The notes beneath the pieces are model-generated. The model had not been told where the DNA came from and did no database searches. It saw only the letters and a list, made by a program, of their open reading frames with translations. A stretch of 64,000 nt of DNA from RGIG3701 sp031553595 (GTDB lineage: Bacteria > Planctomycetota > Planctomycetia > Pirellulales > Thermoguttaceae): NCBI GenBank assembly GCA_031553595.1, contig JAVBLI010000015.1, forward strand, positions 21,413-85,412. The letters are read 5' to 3'. Of the stretch, positions 9,286 through 18,089 are shown piece by piece (position 1 is the stretch's first letter; each line of letters opens with the position of its first letter). A program made the position numbers and the translations under genes.

Positions 9286-10998
9286 ATGAAACACCGCATC
9301 CTCACCGTTATTTTCATGCTGCTGACCACACCGCTGACGGGCGGAGCGGCGGAAATACCGCGGCCGGAGCTTTCCACGCTGATTTCTGACGCGCTGGCGG
9401 CCGGGCAGAAAAAAATCAGCATCCCGCGGGGCGAATATTCGCTCGAATTGCGGGACGCCGAGCCGATGACGTTCGAAAACCTGAAAGACGTGGAAATCGA
9501 CGGCGGCGGCTCGCACGTCCTGTGCCGCATCCCGTCCCAGATCATCGCGGTGCGGAACTGCGAAAATCTAACCATCCGCGGCTTTACTTTTGACACCGAA
9601 ACCCTGCCCTTCACGCAGGGGACGATCACGGCCGTGGACGCGCCCGAGAAGCCCATGCGGCTGGAAATCGAAATTCACGGCGGGTATGACGCCGAGAACG
9701 TCACGGCGGATCGGGTGCAAATTTTTGACCCCGAAACGCGCCGGCTCAAGAAAAACCTCTGGACCATGGGCGGCGAAGCGCTAAAACGCCTGCCCAGCGG
9801 CCGGTGGGAGATGATTTTCCCGCACGAAGACCCGAATCGGCGGATTTCCCCTGGCGAGATGATCGTGCTGGGCGTGAAGTCGCGCGGGCCCATGCGCACG
9901 CACACCATCATCACGGACGACTCCAGCGGCTGCGTTTTTGAGGACATCACGCTCTATTTTTCGAACTGCTTTTCGTACCTCGAGCTCGGCTGCCACGCTA
10001 ACCGGTACACGCGCTGTCGACTGCTGAAAAATGAGGCGGACGCGACGAAAGCCGTCCCCCGGCTGCGAAGCGGAAACGCGGACGCCCTGCACAGCACGTT
10101 TGCGACGCGCGGGCCGCGGGTGGAAAACTGCGAATTCCGCGATCACGGCGACGATTGCATTGCGATTAACGGGAATTTTTATCTTGTCGTGGGCAGGGAG
10201 GGGAATCGGGTGCGGATTCTGGAGCCGCACAGCCACAAACTTCGCCTGGAGGCGGGGGATCCGGTGCGGTTCACGAGTTTTGAGGGCGAAATTCTCGGTG
10301 ACGCCGCGGTCACGGACGTTACGCTGCTGGTCGATTTTGATCGTGAAAACGTGGCGGAAGTCCTGAAAAAATACATTTTGCACGGCGGCACGGGCGGAGC
10401 GCCGCGGTATGCGCGGGTGTATGAGCTTACGCTGGACATGGCGGTGGATGTGGGGCCGGGCGGGAATGTGTACGCCGTGAACCGGGTGGGAAACGGGTTC
10501 ATCGCGAGGAATAACACGCTGGGTTTTACGCGTGCCCGTGGTGTGCTGGTGAAGGCGGCGGACGGCGAAATCTCCGGGAACACGATCATCGGCTGCGAAC
10601 TGGGGGCGATTATCGTCGCGCCGGAGCTGTACTGGCTGGAGGCCGGTTATTCGCGGGATCTGATCATCGAAAATAACACCATCCGCGACTGTTTCTTTCA
10701 CCATGACCGCTGGGGGGATTCGCAGCCGGGGGCGATTTCGGTGGTCGCGACCAACTCGCAGGGCGAAATCATGAAGGCCGGGACGCTGCGTAACATCACC
10801 GTGCGGAATAACACCATCACAGGCTGTCCGTACCCGGCCATTTTCATCACGTCCACCGACGGCGGCATCCTGGACGGTAACCGCATCGCGCCGCCCGCCG
10901 AATCCCAGCGCCGCAAGCACGGCCAGCGGTACGCCGAGCGTTACGGCCTGGAATATTCCCAGCCGGTCTGGGCTGTGGAAAATGAAAATATCCGGTGA
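9286..10998 (+). CDS. secreted right-handed beta-helix protein, glycoside hydrolase-like
   Basis: This 570-residue protein has a cleavable signal peptide (residues 1 to about 21, ending GGAA). It then shows successive parallel beta-helix coils with many short polar turns (IRNNTI, VRNNTITGC, IENNTIRDC, ISGNTIIGC). The core has HSTFATRGPRVENCEF followed by an Asp pair, DHGDDCIAINGNF, a layout like the catalytic stretch of GH110 alpha-1,3-galactosidases and related beta-helix enzymes. GH110 is therefore a candidate, but a polysaccharide lyase or non-catalytic carbohydrate-binding helix is possible. It sits upstream of a CE15-type esterase and a Tat-exported oxidoreductase, suggesting plant or host glycan degradation outside the cytoplasm. 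The spacer before the ATG is all word repeat, so no ordinary Shine-Dalgarno is present. Confidence 0.75.
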   Translation: MKHRILTVIFMLLTTPLTGGAAEIPRPELSTLISDALAAGQKKISIPRGEYSLELRDAEPMTFENLKDVEIDGGGSHVLCRIPSQIIAVRNCENLTIRGFTFDTETLPFTQGTITAVDAPEKPMRLEIEIHGGYDAENVTADRVQIFDPETRRLKKNLWTMGGEALKRLPSGRWEMIFPHEDPNRRISPGEMIVLGVKSRGPMRTHTIITDDSSGCVFEDITLYFSNCFSYLELGCHANRYTRCRLLKNEADATKAVPRLRSGNADALHSTFATRGPRVENCEFRDHGDDCIAINGNFYLVVGREGNRVRILEPHSHKLRLEAGDPVRFTSFEGEILGDAAVTDVTLLVDFDRENVAEVLKKYILHGGTGGAPRYARVYELTLDMAVDVGPGGNVYAVNRVGNGFIARNNTLGFTRARGVLVKAADGEISGNTIIGCELGAIIVAPELYWLEAGYSRDLIIENNTIRDCFFHHDRWGDSQPGAISVVATNSQGEIMKAGTLRNITVRNNTITGCPYPAIFITSTDGGILDGNRIAPPAESQRRKHGQRYAERYGLEYSQPVWAVENENIR

Positions 10999-11038
10999 TT
11001 TTATCTCCGGCGGTGACGTTTTTCCGGCGCCACGGGGA

Positions 11039-11067
11039 TTGAAATGGGATTCTTGAGGTGATATAAT
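11039..11067 (+). promoter_or_regulatory. sigma-70-like promoter of the esterase gene
   Basis: TTGAAA at 11039-11044 and a consensus TATAAT at 11062-11067 are spaced 17 bp. The implied start point is near 11074, giving a leader of about 105 nt that contains three hairpins. Confidence 0.7.
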
Positions 11068-11099
11068 ATTTGGAATCACTGTTCTGCGGGATTTTTCTT

Positions 11100-11162
11100 G
11101 TCCCGGAGGGACGGGATGTTTATGGATTACCGTTTTCTATAAACATTTTGCTCCTCCGGAGC
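11100..11162 (+). other. three consecutive hairpins in the esterase leader
   Basis: In order: GTCCCGGAGGGAC (11100-11112), a stem from ATGTTTATGGA pairing with TCTATAAACAT (11116-11146), and GCTCCTCCGGAGC (11150-11162). The ribosome-binding AAGGAG follows at 11170. The hairpins have near-identical GGAG/CTCC tips, so the last can resemble or compete with the Shine-Dalgarno. It may be a repeat element rather than a regulator; there is no second copy in the window. Confidence 0.5.
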
Positions 11163-11180
11163 GATTTACAAGGAGTATTT

Positions 11181-12794
11181 ATGAATAAACGCACCCACCC
11201 CCGTTTTTTCGGGCGTTTTTTGGTCATTTTCGTCGTTTTCAGTATGATCCAGGGAGGCACAGGCATGTTCGAATATCTCTTTGGCGAAGAAGCCCAGCAG
11301 AAGCAGTGGGTGAATTATGATGAGGCGAAAGTGCCGCGGTTTAAGTTGCCGGAAGCGCTGAAAATGAAGGCCGGCACGCCCGTGACCACGCCGGCTCAGT
11401 GGCGGAACGCGCGGCGTGGGGAGCTGCTGGCGCTTTTCGCGGATCAGATGTTCGGCAAGCTGCCCGCGGCGCTGCGTGAGGCGGGAAATCACCCGGATTT
11501 CGTTTCGTTTTCCGTGGTGGACGAAGATATGGAAGCGCTGGGCGGGAAAGCCATCCGCCGCCAGGTGGCCATCTTTTTCTGCCCGCCCGGTGGGGTCAGT
11601 GCGGGGGGAGACGACGCGGTCCTGGATGAAACGCTGGAAACGGAAGACGGGGATGGTGGTGAAGATTTCACGCTCGGGGAAACGTGCCAGCAGGACGCGC
11701 CGCGTGCAGCCGTGAACCGGAACACGGCGACAGGGCCCGTGGGGATTTCGGAGGATGTGGAAACGGATGCCCAGGTGTGCCAGGTGGCGAATCTGCTGAT
11801 TTACATTCCGAAAAACGCGGCCGGCCCCGTACCGGTGATGCTGGGGCCGAATTTTAACGGAAACCACACAATTTCCGATGATCCCGGCGTTTTCATGTCC
11901 GACGTTTTCGATAAAAATGAAAATCTCATCACGGACGAAACGAACATTCCGGAAGAAAAACGCCGCGGCGGCTCGAAATCGCGCTGGGCCGTGGAGAAAA
12001 TTCTGGACGCCGGTTTTGCGGTGGCGACAATTTATTATCAGGACATCGCGCCGGACGATAATAATACCTGCTTCCGAAAAGGCGTGTTCGGCGTTTACGG
12101 CGCGGGCCCGGCCAGGAAAGTCGCGGATGCCGCCGGTGAAAACTCACAGAAGGCCGGGAATCCGGATGCGCTGCGGGACGGGAACAGTTGGGGCGCCATC
12201 TCGGCGTGGGCGTGGGGCATGAGCCGGGCCATGGATTATCTGGAGACGGACGAAATTTTTGACGCGAAAAAAGTCGTGCTCATGGGGCACTCGCGGCTGG
12301 GGAAGACGGCGCTGTGGGCCGGGGCGTGCGACGAGCGTTTCGCGATCGTCGTTTCGAATAATTCCGGCTGCGGCGGCGCGGCTCTGAGCCGGCGCGAGTA
12401 CGGCGAGCGCGTGGAGCGCATTAACCGCGCGTTCCCGCACTGGTTCTGCATGAATTTCCGCCCGTATGGGGATAATGTGAACGCGCTGCCTTTCGACCAG
12501 CATGAACTCATCGCGCTGATCGCCCCGCGTCCGATTTACATCGCCAGTGCCGAAGAAGACCGCTGGGCGGACCCGTACGGCGAGTTTCTCGGGGGTTTTT
12601 ATGCCGCGGAGGTGTATAAACTGCTGGGCACGGACGGTTTCGGAAGCGTGACGAACGCCGCGAAGCTCCCACCGCTGAACACCTCCGTCGGCGGCACGAT
12701 CGGATATCATATCCGCACGGGCGTGCACGACGTCACCGATTTCGATTGGGATCAGTACATCCGTTTCGCGAAAAAGCATTTTCGGATGAAGTGA
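11181..12794 (+). CDS. secreted glucuronoyl esterase (CE15-like alpha/beta hydrolase)
   Basis: The start is at 11181, where AAGGAG precedes ATG by 5 bp; the frame is open further upstream. The 537-residue product has an N-terminal hydrophobic export signal (FLVIFVVFSMIQGG). The catalytic landmarks match bacterial CE15 enzymes: nucleophile elbow MGHSRLGKTALWAGA, then SNNSGCGGAA, HWFCMNF, FDQHELIALIAPRP, the acidic SAEEDRWADP and the catalytic histidine region GYHIRTGVHDVTDFDW. CE15 enzymes cleave esters between 4-O-methylglucuronic acid of xylan and lignin alcohols. An oddity is an acidic, low-complexity insert of about 60 residues (VLDETLETEDGDGGED to ISEDVETD) interrupting the early hydrolase core. 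It precedes the Tat-exported oxidoreductase by 23 bp, likely co-transcribed. Confidence 0.87.
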   Translation: MNKRTHPRFFGRFLVIFVVFSMIQGGTGMFEYLFGEEAQQKQWVNYDEAKVPRFKLPEALKMKAGTPVTTPAQWRNARRGELLALFADQMFGKLPAALREAGNHPDFVSFSVVDEDMEALGGKAIRRQVAIFFCPPGGVSAGGDDAVLDETLETEDGDGGEDFTLGETCQQDAPRAAVNRNTATGPVGISEDVETDAQVCQVANLLIYIPKNAAGPVPVMLGPNFNGNHTISDDPGVFMSDVFDKNENLITDETNIPEEKRRGGSKSRWAVEKILDAGFAVATIYYQDIAPDDNNTCFRKGVFGVYGAGPARKVADAAGENSQKAGNPDALRDGNSWGAISAWAWGMSRAMDYLETDEIFDAKKVVLMGHSRLGKTALWAGACDERFAIVVSNNSGCGGAALSRREYGERVERINRAFPHWFCMNFRPYGDNVNALPFDQHELIALIAPRPIYIASAEEDRWADPYGEFLGGFYAAEVYKLLGTDGFGSVTNAAKLPPLNTSVGGTIGYHIRTGVHDVTDFDWDQYIRFAKKHFRMK

Positions 12795-12817
12795 AATGAA
12801 AGAGCAGGAGTAAACCC

Positions 12818-14128
12818 ATGAAACGCCGCACATTCCTGAAACTCACCACCGCCGCGGTGGCGGTTTCGATGATGATTCCGCGCACGGCGCTAGCGCAAAA
12901 CGGTGTGCCCGGCGCGAACGACCGTATTGGCGTGGCCGGGATCGGCATGGGGCGTCAGGGGGGACCGGTCTTCCATGGTACGACGAAACTCCCGCAGGCC
13001 CAGGCAATTTGCACGGCGGACGTGTACCTCCCGCGGGCGGTGGGCGAGGCGAAAAAGGCCGGGCTTTCGGAGGCGGACGCGTATCAGGATTACCGCCGCG
13101 TGCTGGAGCGGAAGGATGTGGACGCCGTGATTTCCGCCACGCCCGAGCACTGGCGCTCGCTGACGTGCATTCACGCTGCCCAGGCTGGCAAGCACATTTA
13201 CGCCGAGAAGCCCATGTCGCTGACCGTTTCGGAAGGCCGAATGATGGTCGCCGCGGCCCGAAAATACAACATCACTTTTCAGACCGGCTCCCAGCAGCGC
13301 AGCCAGCGAGAAAACGCCATCGGCTGCCAATTCATTCGCGAGGGCGGCCTGGGCGAAATCCGCGAAATCATCGCCGCCAATTACGAAAGCCCGTGGCTGG
13401 GCGCGCTGCCGGAAGAAGCCGTACCGGACGGCCTGGATTGGGAGCGCTGGTGTGGCCCGACGCCCGTGGTGCCGTTTCATTCGCAGCTTTTCACCCCCCG
13501 CGGCAACCCCGGCTGGCTCTCATTCCGCCCCTACTCCGGCGGCGAAATGACCGGATGGGGCACCCACGGACTCGACCAGATTCAGTGGGCCCTGGGCATG
13601 CAGGAGACCGGCCCGACTGAAATCTTCGTCACCGGCGAGCGTCTCGTGCCGCCGACTTACGAGAAGCCCGAATCCGCCAAACGCGGCAACGAAATTTGTA
13701 GCCAACCCCGTCTGGCCTTCCGCTACGCCAACGGCGTCACCGTCAAACTCGGCGACGAAAACGGTCTGGAATCCAACCGCGGCGGCGCCATTTTCCTCGG
13801 TACGCAAGGCAAAATGGAGATCTTCCGCGGCAACCTCACCTCCAACCCGAAAGAACTCGCCGAGACGCTCTTGAAAGACTCACCCTTCCAGAACCGGAAC
13901 CATTACGCCAACTGGCTCGACTGCATCCGCAGCGGCGAAACGCCCATCTCCGACGTGGAGTTCGGCCACCGCACCGCCACACTGTGCCACATCCTGAACA
14001 TCGCGCGGTACGTGGGCCGTAACCTGAAATGGGATCCTGCCGCCGAGCGATTCCTTGACGACGCCGAAGCCAACGTCCTGCTGGCCCGCGAACACCGTGC
14101 GGGGTACGAACTCCCGGCGGTGATATAA
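12818..14128 (+). CDS. Tat-exported Gfo/Idh/MocA-family oxidoreductase
   Basis: This 436-residue protein begins with a twin-arginine signal (MKRRTFLKLTTAAVAVSMM, cleavage after ALA near residue 26). It then has a nucleotide-binding Rossmann start (RIGVAGIGMGRQG) and the family signature EKPMSLTVSEG with the conserved Lys. The C-terminal alpha/beta domain includes GWGTHGLDQIQWALG. Such exported members are abundant in Planctomycetota and act on sugars or sugar acids with a tightly bound NAD(P); the substrate is unknown. GCAGGAG lies before the ATG. The 23-bp spacing from the CE15 esterase implies one transcript and a role in processing released uronic acids or sugars. Confidence 0.9.
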   Translation: MKRRTFLKLTTAAVAVSMMIPRTALAQNGVPGANDRIGVAGIGMGRQGGPVFHGTTKLPQAQAICTADVYLPRAVGEAKKAGLSEADAYQDYRRVLERKDVDAVISATPEHWRSLTCIHAAQAGKHIYAEKPMSLTVSEGRMMVAAARKYNITFQTGSQQRSQRENAIGCQFIREGGLGEIREIIAANYESPWLGALPEEAVPDGLDWERWCGPTPVVPFHSQLFTPRGNPGWLSFRPYSGGEMTGWGTHGLDQIQWALGMQETGPTEIFVTGERLVPPTYEKPESAKRGNEICSQPRLAFRYANGVTVKLGDENGLESNRGGAIFLGTQGKMEIFRGNLTSNPKELAETLLKDSPFQNRNHYANWLDCIRSGETPISDVEFGHRTATLCHILNIARYVGRNLKWDPAAERFLDDAEANVLLAREHRAGYELPAVI

Positions 14129-14130
14129 TC

Positions 14131-14180
14131 AATGAGCCGCATGGGGAGCGCAGCGCAACTTGCGGACCGCGCAATGGCTC
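14131..14180. repeat. AATGAGCCG repeat, short copy
   Basis: This sequence matches the left arm of the element at 18090-18225 over 41 positions with roughly 70 percent identity (shared blocks AATGAGCCG, GCAGCG, ACTT). Its ends form GAGCC/GGCTC. It lies directly after the oxidoreductase stop codon. Confidence 0.5.
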
Positions 14181-14205
14181 GTAAAAACACGGACACACGA
14201 AACAA

Positions 14206-14373
14206 TAAAGCATCCATCAAATTAATTTACTCACAAGAACAACAGCCGGGAACGAAGCGCTAGCGCAGTGACCGGATAGAAGTGGGAAAAATTCCGGCGA
14301 TCCGATCCGGTCATTGCGCTCCGCTTCATTCCCGGCTGCTGTTCTTGTGGATACCCCATTGATAACTGCCCTA
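14206..14373 (+). repeat. MITE-like palindromic element, copy 2, near full length
   Basis: The hairpin core is bounded by CACAAGAAC (14232-14240) and GTTCTTGTG (14341-14349). Outside it, the left end TAAAGCATCCATCAA matches the complemented right end TAGGGCAGTTATCAA, giving imperfect terminal inverted repeats bounded by TA. The plus-oriented centre reads GATAGAAGTGGGAAAAATTC. This copy and copy 3 define the full-length form of about 170 bp. Confidence 0.8.
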
Positions 14374-14440
14374 AACACCCCTCCAATCCGCCACAAGCTC
14401 CGCTGCGCGTCGCGTGCGGCTCATTTTTCACAAGAAACTC

Positions 14441-15919
14441 ATGTTTTCATTCAAATCCATTCAGCTTCTGTATCCGTTCTGCGTGTTGGCAATCGCTGCC
14501 GGGGCGTTTTTTCTGTGGGAGCATGCGCAGTCGGGGGCGTTTTTGCCGGATAATTTGAAGTCGGCGATGCGGGTGCCGCTGACGGAGGAGACGGCGGAGG
14601 CGGTGGCCGCGCGGCGGAAGCTAGCGGCGGCAGCGACGGAAATGGAGACTTTTTTCACCACCGGCGATGGAAAACCCTCCGAAAAGATCACCGGCACGTG
14701 GAGCTGTTTTCGCGGCGATCATCTCGACCAGATTTCGCGTGACGAAACGCCCCTGAACATCCCGAAAACCGGCACGCCGCCGGTGCTGTGGGAGGTCTCG
14801 GCCGGGGAGGGGTACGCGGGCATGGCGGTTTGCGGCGGCTGTGCGTATTTTCTCGATTACGACATGGAAAAGCAGCAGGACGCCCTGCGGTGCCTTTCGA
14901 TGGACGACGGCCGGGAAGTCTGGCGGCGGAGTTACCCCGTGGAGATTCTGCGTTATCACGGCATGTCGCGCACCATCCCCGCCGTTTCAGAGGAGTTCAT
15001 CGTCACCCTGGGGCCGAAATGTCACGTCATGTGCGTCGCGCGGAAGACAGGCGCGCTGCTGTGGTTCGTCGACCTGAAGTCAAAATACGGGGCGGCCGTG
15101 CCGGAGTGGTACGCGGGTCAGTGCCCGGTGCTGGAGACGGACGCGGCGGGCCAGACGCGCGTCATTCTGGGTGTGGGTGGCTCAGACGCCCTGCTGGTGG
15201 CGTTCAATTGCGCGACCGGCGAAGAAATCTGGCGCACCCCGAATCCCCACGCATGGCCTATGACGCACGCCTCGCTGACGCCCATGATGCTCGACGGCCG
15301 AAAGACGTGGGTATATCCCCTAATGCGCGGCGTGGTGGGGGTGGACGCCCAGTCCGGGGCGATTCTCTGGGAAGACACCACCTGGAAAGGCATTCACGCC
15401 ATGTGCCCCGCGCCGGTGGTACTGCCCGGCGACCGCGTTTTCTGCGCGGGCAGTTATAACGCCGGCAGTACGCTGCTGACGATCCAGAAAAATGACACCC
15501 CGACGGCCGAAAATCCGCTTCCATACACCTGCCGTGCCGAGTACTGGCGGCAGCAGAAATTCAGTTCCATGCAGCAGACGCCGATTCTGTATCAGGACAT
15601 GCTCCTGGGCGTCCGCGAGCGCGACAACCAACTGGTCTGCTTCGACCTGACCGGCAAAGAACGCTGGGCAAGCGGCGTGAAAAACCGTTTCGGCTGGGGC
15701 CCATACATCTCCGCGGGCGGGAAATTTTTCCTTATGAACGACACCGGCACGCTGAGCGTGGGGGAAGTCACCGCGAGTGGTTTCACGCTCATCGCGCGCT
15801 ACGAAATCTTCCCCGACGGCGTGGATTCCTGGGGACCCATGGCGTTCGTCGACGGCCGGCTCCTTCTCCGCGACCTGACCCGGGTGAAATGTCTGGATTT
15901 TCGGAATAATCGGCCGTAA
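14441..15919 (+). CDS. membrane-anchored PQQ-like beta-propeller protein
   Basis: The ATG at 14441 gives 492 residues; a GTG at 14414 is an in-frame alternative, and neither has a good Shine-Dalgarno. Residues 5-27 form one hydrophobic anchor (IQLLYPFCVLAIAAGAFFLW). The rest is a beta-propeller of the BamB/PQQ-like family with blade motifs such as DDGREVWRRSYPVE, KTGALLWFVDLKS, ATGEEIWRTPN, QSGAILWEDTTWKG and LTGKERWASG. Such proteins are common in Planctomycetota outside the BAM complex and are often scaffolds. No PQQ-dehydrogenase catalytic residues are evident. MITE-like copy 2 lies just upstream, so promoter placement is unclear. Confidence 0.82.
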   Translation: MFSFKSIQLLYPFCVLAIAAGAFFLWEHAQSGAFLPDNLKSAMRVPLTEETAEAVAARRKLAAAATEMETFFTTGDGKPSEKITGTWSCFRGDHLDQISRDETPLNIPKTGTPPVLWEVSAGEGYAGMAVCGGCAYFLDYDMEKQQDALRCLSMDDGREVWRRSYPVEILRYHGMSRTIPAVSEEFIVTLGPKCHVMCVARKTGALLWFVDLKSKYGAAVPEWYAGQCPVLETDAAGQTRVILGVGGSDALLVAFNCATGEEIWRTPNPHAWPMTHASLTPMMLDGRKTWVYPLMRGVVGVDAQSGAILWEDTTWKGIHAMCPAPVVLPGDRVFCAGSYNAGSTLLTIQKNDTPTAENPLPYTCRAEYWRQQKFSSMQQTPILYQDMLLGVRERDNQLVCFDLTGKERWASGVKNRFGWGPYISAGGKFFLMNDTGTLSVGEVTASGFTLIARYEIFPDGVDSWGPMAFVDGRLLLRDLTRVKCLDFRNNRP

Positions 15920-15950
15920 ATTCCCCCAAAATATCTTCTCGCATAAAAAT

Positions 15951-16005
15951 TTACTTGAAAAGTCCGTGAAATAAAGGTATACTATTTAAAATAGTGTTCA
16001 AGTAA
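15951..16005 (+). promoter_or_regulatory. sigma-70-like promoter flanked by TTACTTGAA inverted repeats
   Basis: TTGAAA (15955-15960) and TATACT (15978-15983) are separated by 17 bp. The -35 lies inside TTACTTGAA (15951-15959), which is repeated exactly in inverse as TTCAAGTAA (15997-16005) just after the expected start point. That arrangement suits a dimeric repressor bridging the promoter of the PEP-CTERM gene at 16041. Confidence 0.65.
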
Positions 16006-16040
16006 TCAGTGGACAGCCTCTGTAACCGAAGCCCGTTTTT

Positions 16041-17444
16041 ATGCTGCGGAAAATCCTCCTTTTCCTCGTTTTATGTTTCCTGTGCACGCATTCCGCGTGG
16101 GCGGCGACGCGCTCGTGGAATGTGGGGGAGGGGGACTGGAATGTGGCGGGAAACTGGACGCCTAACGGCCTGCCGGCGGCTGTGGACACCGTTTATATCG
16201 GCAACAACGGCACGGCGAACATGTCCGGCATGACCGCGACGGTCTACTACATGGATATCGGCCGCCCTACCGGCTCGGGCACGCTGAACCTGACCGGCGC
16301 CAGCACCCAACTCACTGTCACTGGCGACTCGCCCGTGATCGGCCTGACCGGAACGGGAATCCTGAACATTCTCGAAGGCGCCGTCATGCGGGTCAACACC
16401 TCCGGACCCGGTTATTTCTGCATGGGCAAGGAAAACGGCACCGGCATCACCAACATTTCCGGCGCCAATTCCCTGCTTTACAGTGGTAATTTCCTGCACA
16501 TGGGGCATTTCAGCGGCAGGGGGTATTTCAACATCACCGACGGCGGCTCGCTGGTCAGCGCCACCACCCTCTTCGTTCGCGACGGTTACGGCACGATCAA
16601 CGTCACCAACGGCACGATCTCCGCCACGCACATTTACAACGACGGCGTCAGTGGCATCCTCAACGTCTTCGGCGCCGGCTCGACCATCACCTCCAGCAGC
16701 CTCTACAACCACGGCGGGACGCTGATGGACACGAATTATTACATCGACTCGACCACCGCCGGGACGTCCGCGGTGAACACGACATCCGCCACGACCAACG
16801 CGATCAACCTCTCCGGCAAGCACCGCGTCACGGCCTGGGGCTTCGCCGCGCACGATGCCGGGGATACGTTCGAGGTGTTCACGGGCCGCAGCGCCGCGAG
16901 TTTTTTCAGCAGCTTCTCGCTGGCCGACGCGCCCGACCTGAAAATCGCCAACGCGGGCATTAACGGCCATTACACCCTCGGATTCGCCGACAGCACGCCC
17001 GTCTGGGATCTCGACACCCAGCGCGTCTTCACCCCGGCGTCCAACCGCGCCTACGCCGGCTGGGTACACGTCACGGGCCACCAGGAATGGCAGATCATCG
17101 CGAAGTTCAATTTCGCCAACGCCGAATCCTCCGGCCTGCTGGACGTCTTCATCGGCTACCTCAATAACGGCATGGCCGCCTCCGATGAGCATTTTTCGCT
17201 CTGGGCCCTGAACGAACGCTATGTCGAACTCACCCTGCCCGACAACTTTCTCGCAACCACCAGCCTGGACACCCTCGGCTGGGGTCTTTTGCACCTCAAC
17301 GAAACCTACGGCACGAACATCACGCTCAACGCGCTGATCCACATCCCTGAGCCTGCCACGTGGCCGCTCCTGCTGCTGGGCGGCGGCGTGCTACTCTGTC
17401 TGCGGAAAAAAAGCTTTTTGACGAATAATTCTCCGAATCCTTGA
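16041..17444 (+). CDS. PEP-CTERM secreted beta-solenoid protein
   Basis: This 467-residue protein has a signal peptide (MLRKILLFLVLCFLCTHSAWA). It is followed by Gly/Asn/Thr-rich beta-strand repeats of the autotransporter-passenger type (IGLTGTGILNILEGA, GTINVTNGTI, SGILNVFGAGS). The C-terminal sorting signal is typical: IPEPATW, a hydrophobic stretch PLLLLGGGVLLCL and basic RKK. Family knowledge says exosortase cleaves such tails during export; no exosortase is encoded here. An unusual 11-residue tail (SFLTNNSPNP) follows the basic cluster. The stop codon overlaps the -35 box of the peroxiredoxin promoter. Confidence 0.87.
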   Translation: MLRKILLFLVLCFLCTHSAWAATRSWNVGEGDWNVAGNWTPNGLPAAVDTVYIGNNGTANMSGMTATVYYMDIGRPTGSGTLNLTGASTQLTVTGDSPVIGLTGTGILNILEGAVMRVNTSGPGYFCMGKENGTGITNISGANSLLYSGNFLHMGHFSGRGYFNITDGGSLVSATTLFVRDGYGTINVTNGTISATHIYNDGVSGILNVFGAGSTITSSSLYNHGGTLMDTNYYIDSTTAGTSAVNTTSATTNAINLSGKHRVTAWGFAAHDAGDTFEVFTGRSAASFFSSFSLADAPDLKIANAGINGHYTLGFADSTPVWDLDTQRVFTPASNRAYAGWVHVTGHQEWQIIAKFNFANAESSGLLDVFIGYLNNGMAASDEHFSLWALNERYVELTLPDNFLATTSLDTLGWGLLHLNETYGTNITLNALIHIPEPATWPLLLLGGGVLLCLRKKSFLTNNSPNP

Positions 17445-17469
17445 CTTTTCTCTATAAAAACCTTATAAA
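17441..17469 (+). promoter_or_regulatory. sigma-70-like promoter of the peroxiredoxin gene
   Basis: TTGACT at 17441-17446 and TATAAA at 17464-17469 are spaced 17 bp. The -35 box overlaps the stop codon of the upstream PEP-CTERM gene. Confidence 0.7.
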
Positions 17470-17546
17470 TAAGGGTATCGCGGTGCGATGCTGCGCCGAC
17501 GGTGTGCGTTTTACGTTTAAGTTACCATTATTTTAAGGAGATCGCC

Positions 17547-18080
17547 ATGAAAGCCCAAGTCAGCCACCCGGCCCCGTTATTCCGTGCCAACGCCGTAATG
17601 CCCAGCGGAGAGATTCAGGAAATTTCGCTCGAGGATTATCGCGGAAAGTACGTCCTGCTGTTTTTCTATCCGCTGGACTTTTCGCCGGTATGCCCGGCCG
17701 AGTTGGTTTCGTTTTCGCAAGCTGCGGCGGAGTTTGAAGCCGAGAACGCCCAGGTGCTGTTCTGCTCGACCGACAGTCAGTTCTGCCACCAGGCGTGGCG
17801 TGCCACCGCGACCGACGCCGGCGGGGTGGGCGACGTTAAATTCCCGATGATCGCCGACCTGAACAAGGAAATCGCCGCCGCCTACCGCGTGCTGCACCCC
17901 ATGAGCGTCGCACTGCGGGGCCTGTTCCTGATCGACAAAGAAGGTGTCATCCGCCACATGGTCGTCAACGATCTGTTCCTTCGCCGCAGTGCCAAAGAAG
18001 CCCTGCACATGGTCCAGGCCCTGAAATTTTTCGAGGAACACGGCGAGGTCTGCCCCATCAACTGGCAGAAGGGCGAATGA
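17547..18080 (+). CDS. ahpC: typical 2-Cys peroxiredoxin (AhpC/Prx1 type)
   Basis: The start at 17547 is fixed by AAGGAG 6 bp before the ATG and gives 177 residues. The peroxidatic cysteine lies in DFSPVCPAE (Cys49, a variant of the usual DFTFVCPTE). The resolving cysteine is near residue 169 in HGEVCPINW. The protein reduces H2O2 and organic hydroperoxides at the expense of a thioredoxin- or AhpF-like reductase, none of which is nearby. It has its own promoter, so expression may be independent. In an anaerobe it would protect oxygen-sensitive enzymes such as the hydrogenase encoded downstream; that link is inference. Confidence 0.92.
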   Translation: MKAQVSHPAPLFRANAVMPSGEIQEISLEDYRGKYVLLFFYPLDFSPVCPAELVSFSQAAAEFEAENAQVLFCSTDSQFCHQAWRATATDAGGVGDVKFPMIADLNKEIAAAYRVLHPMSVALRGLFLIDKEGVIRHMVVNDLFLRRSAKEALHMVQALKFFEEHGEVCPINWQKGE

Positions 18081-18089
18081 GTGAAATAG

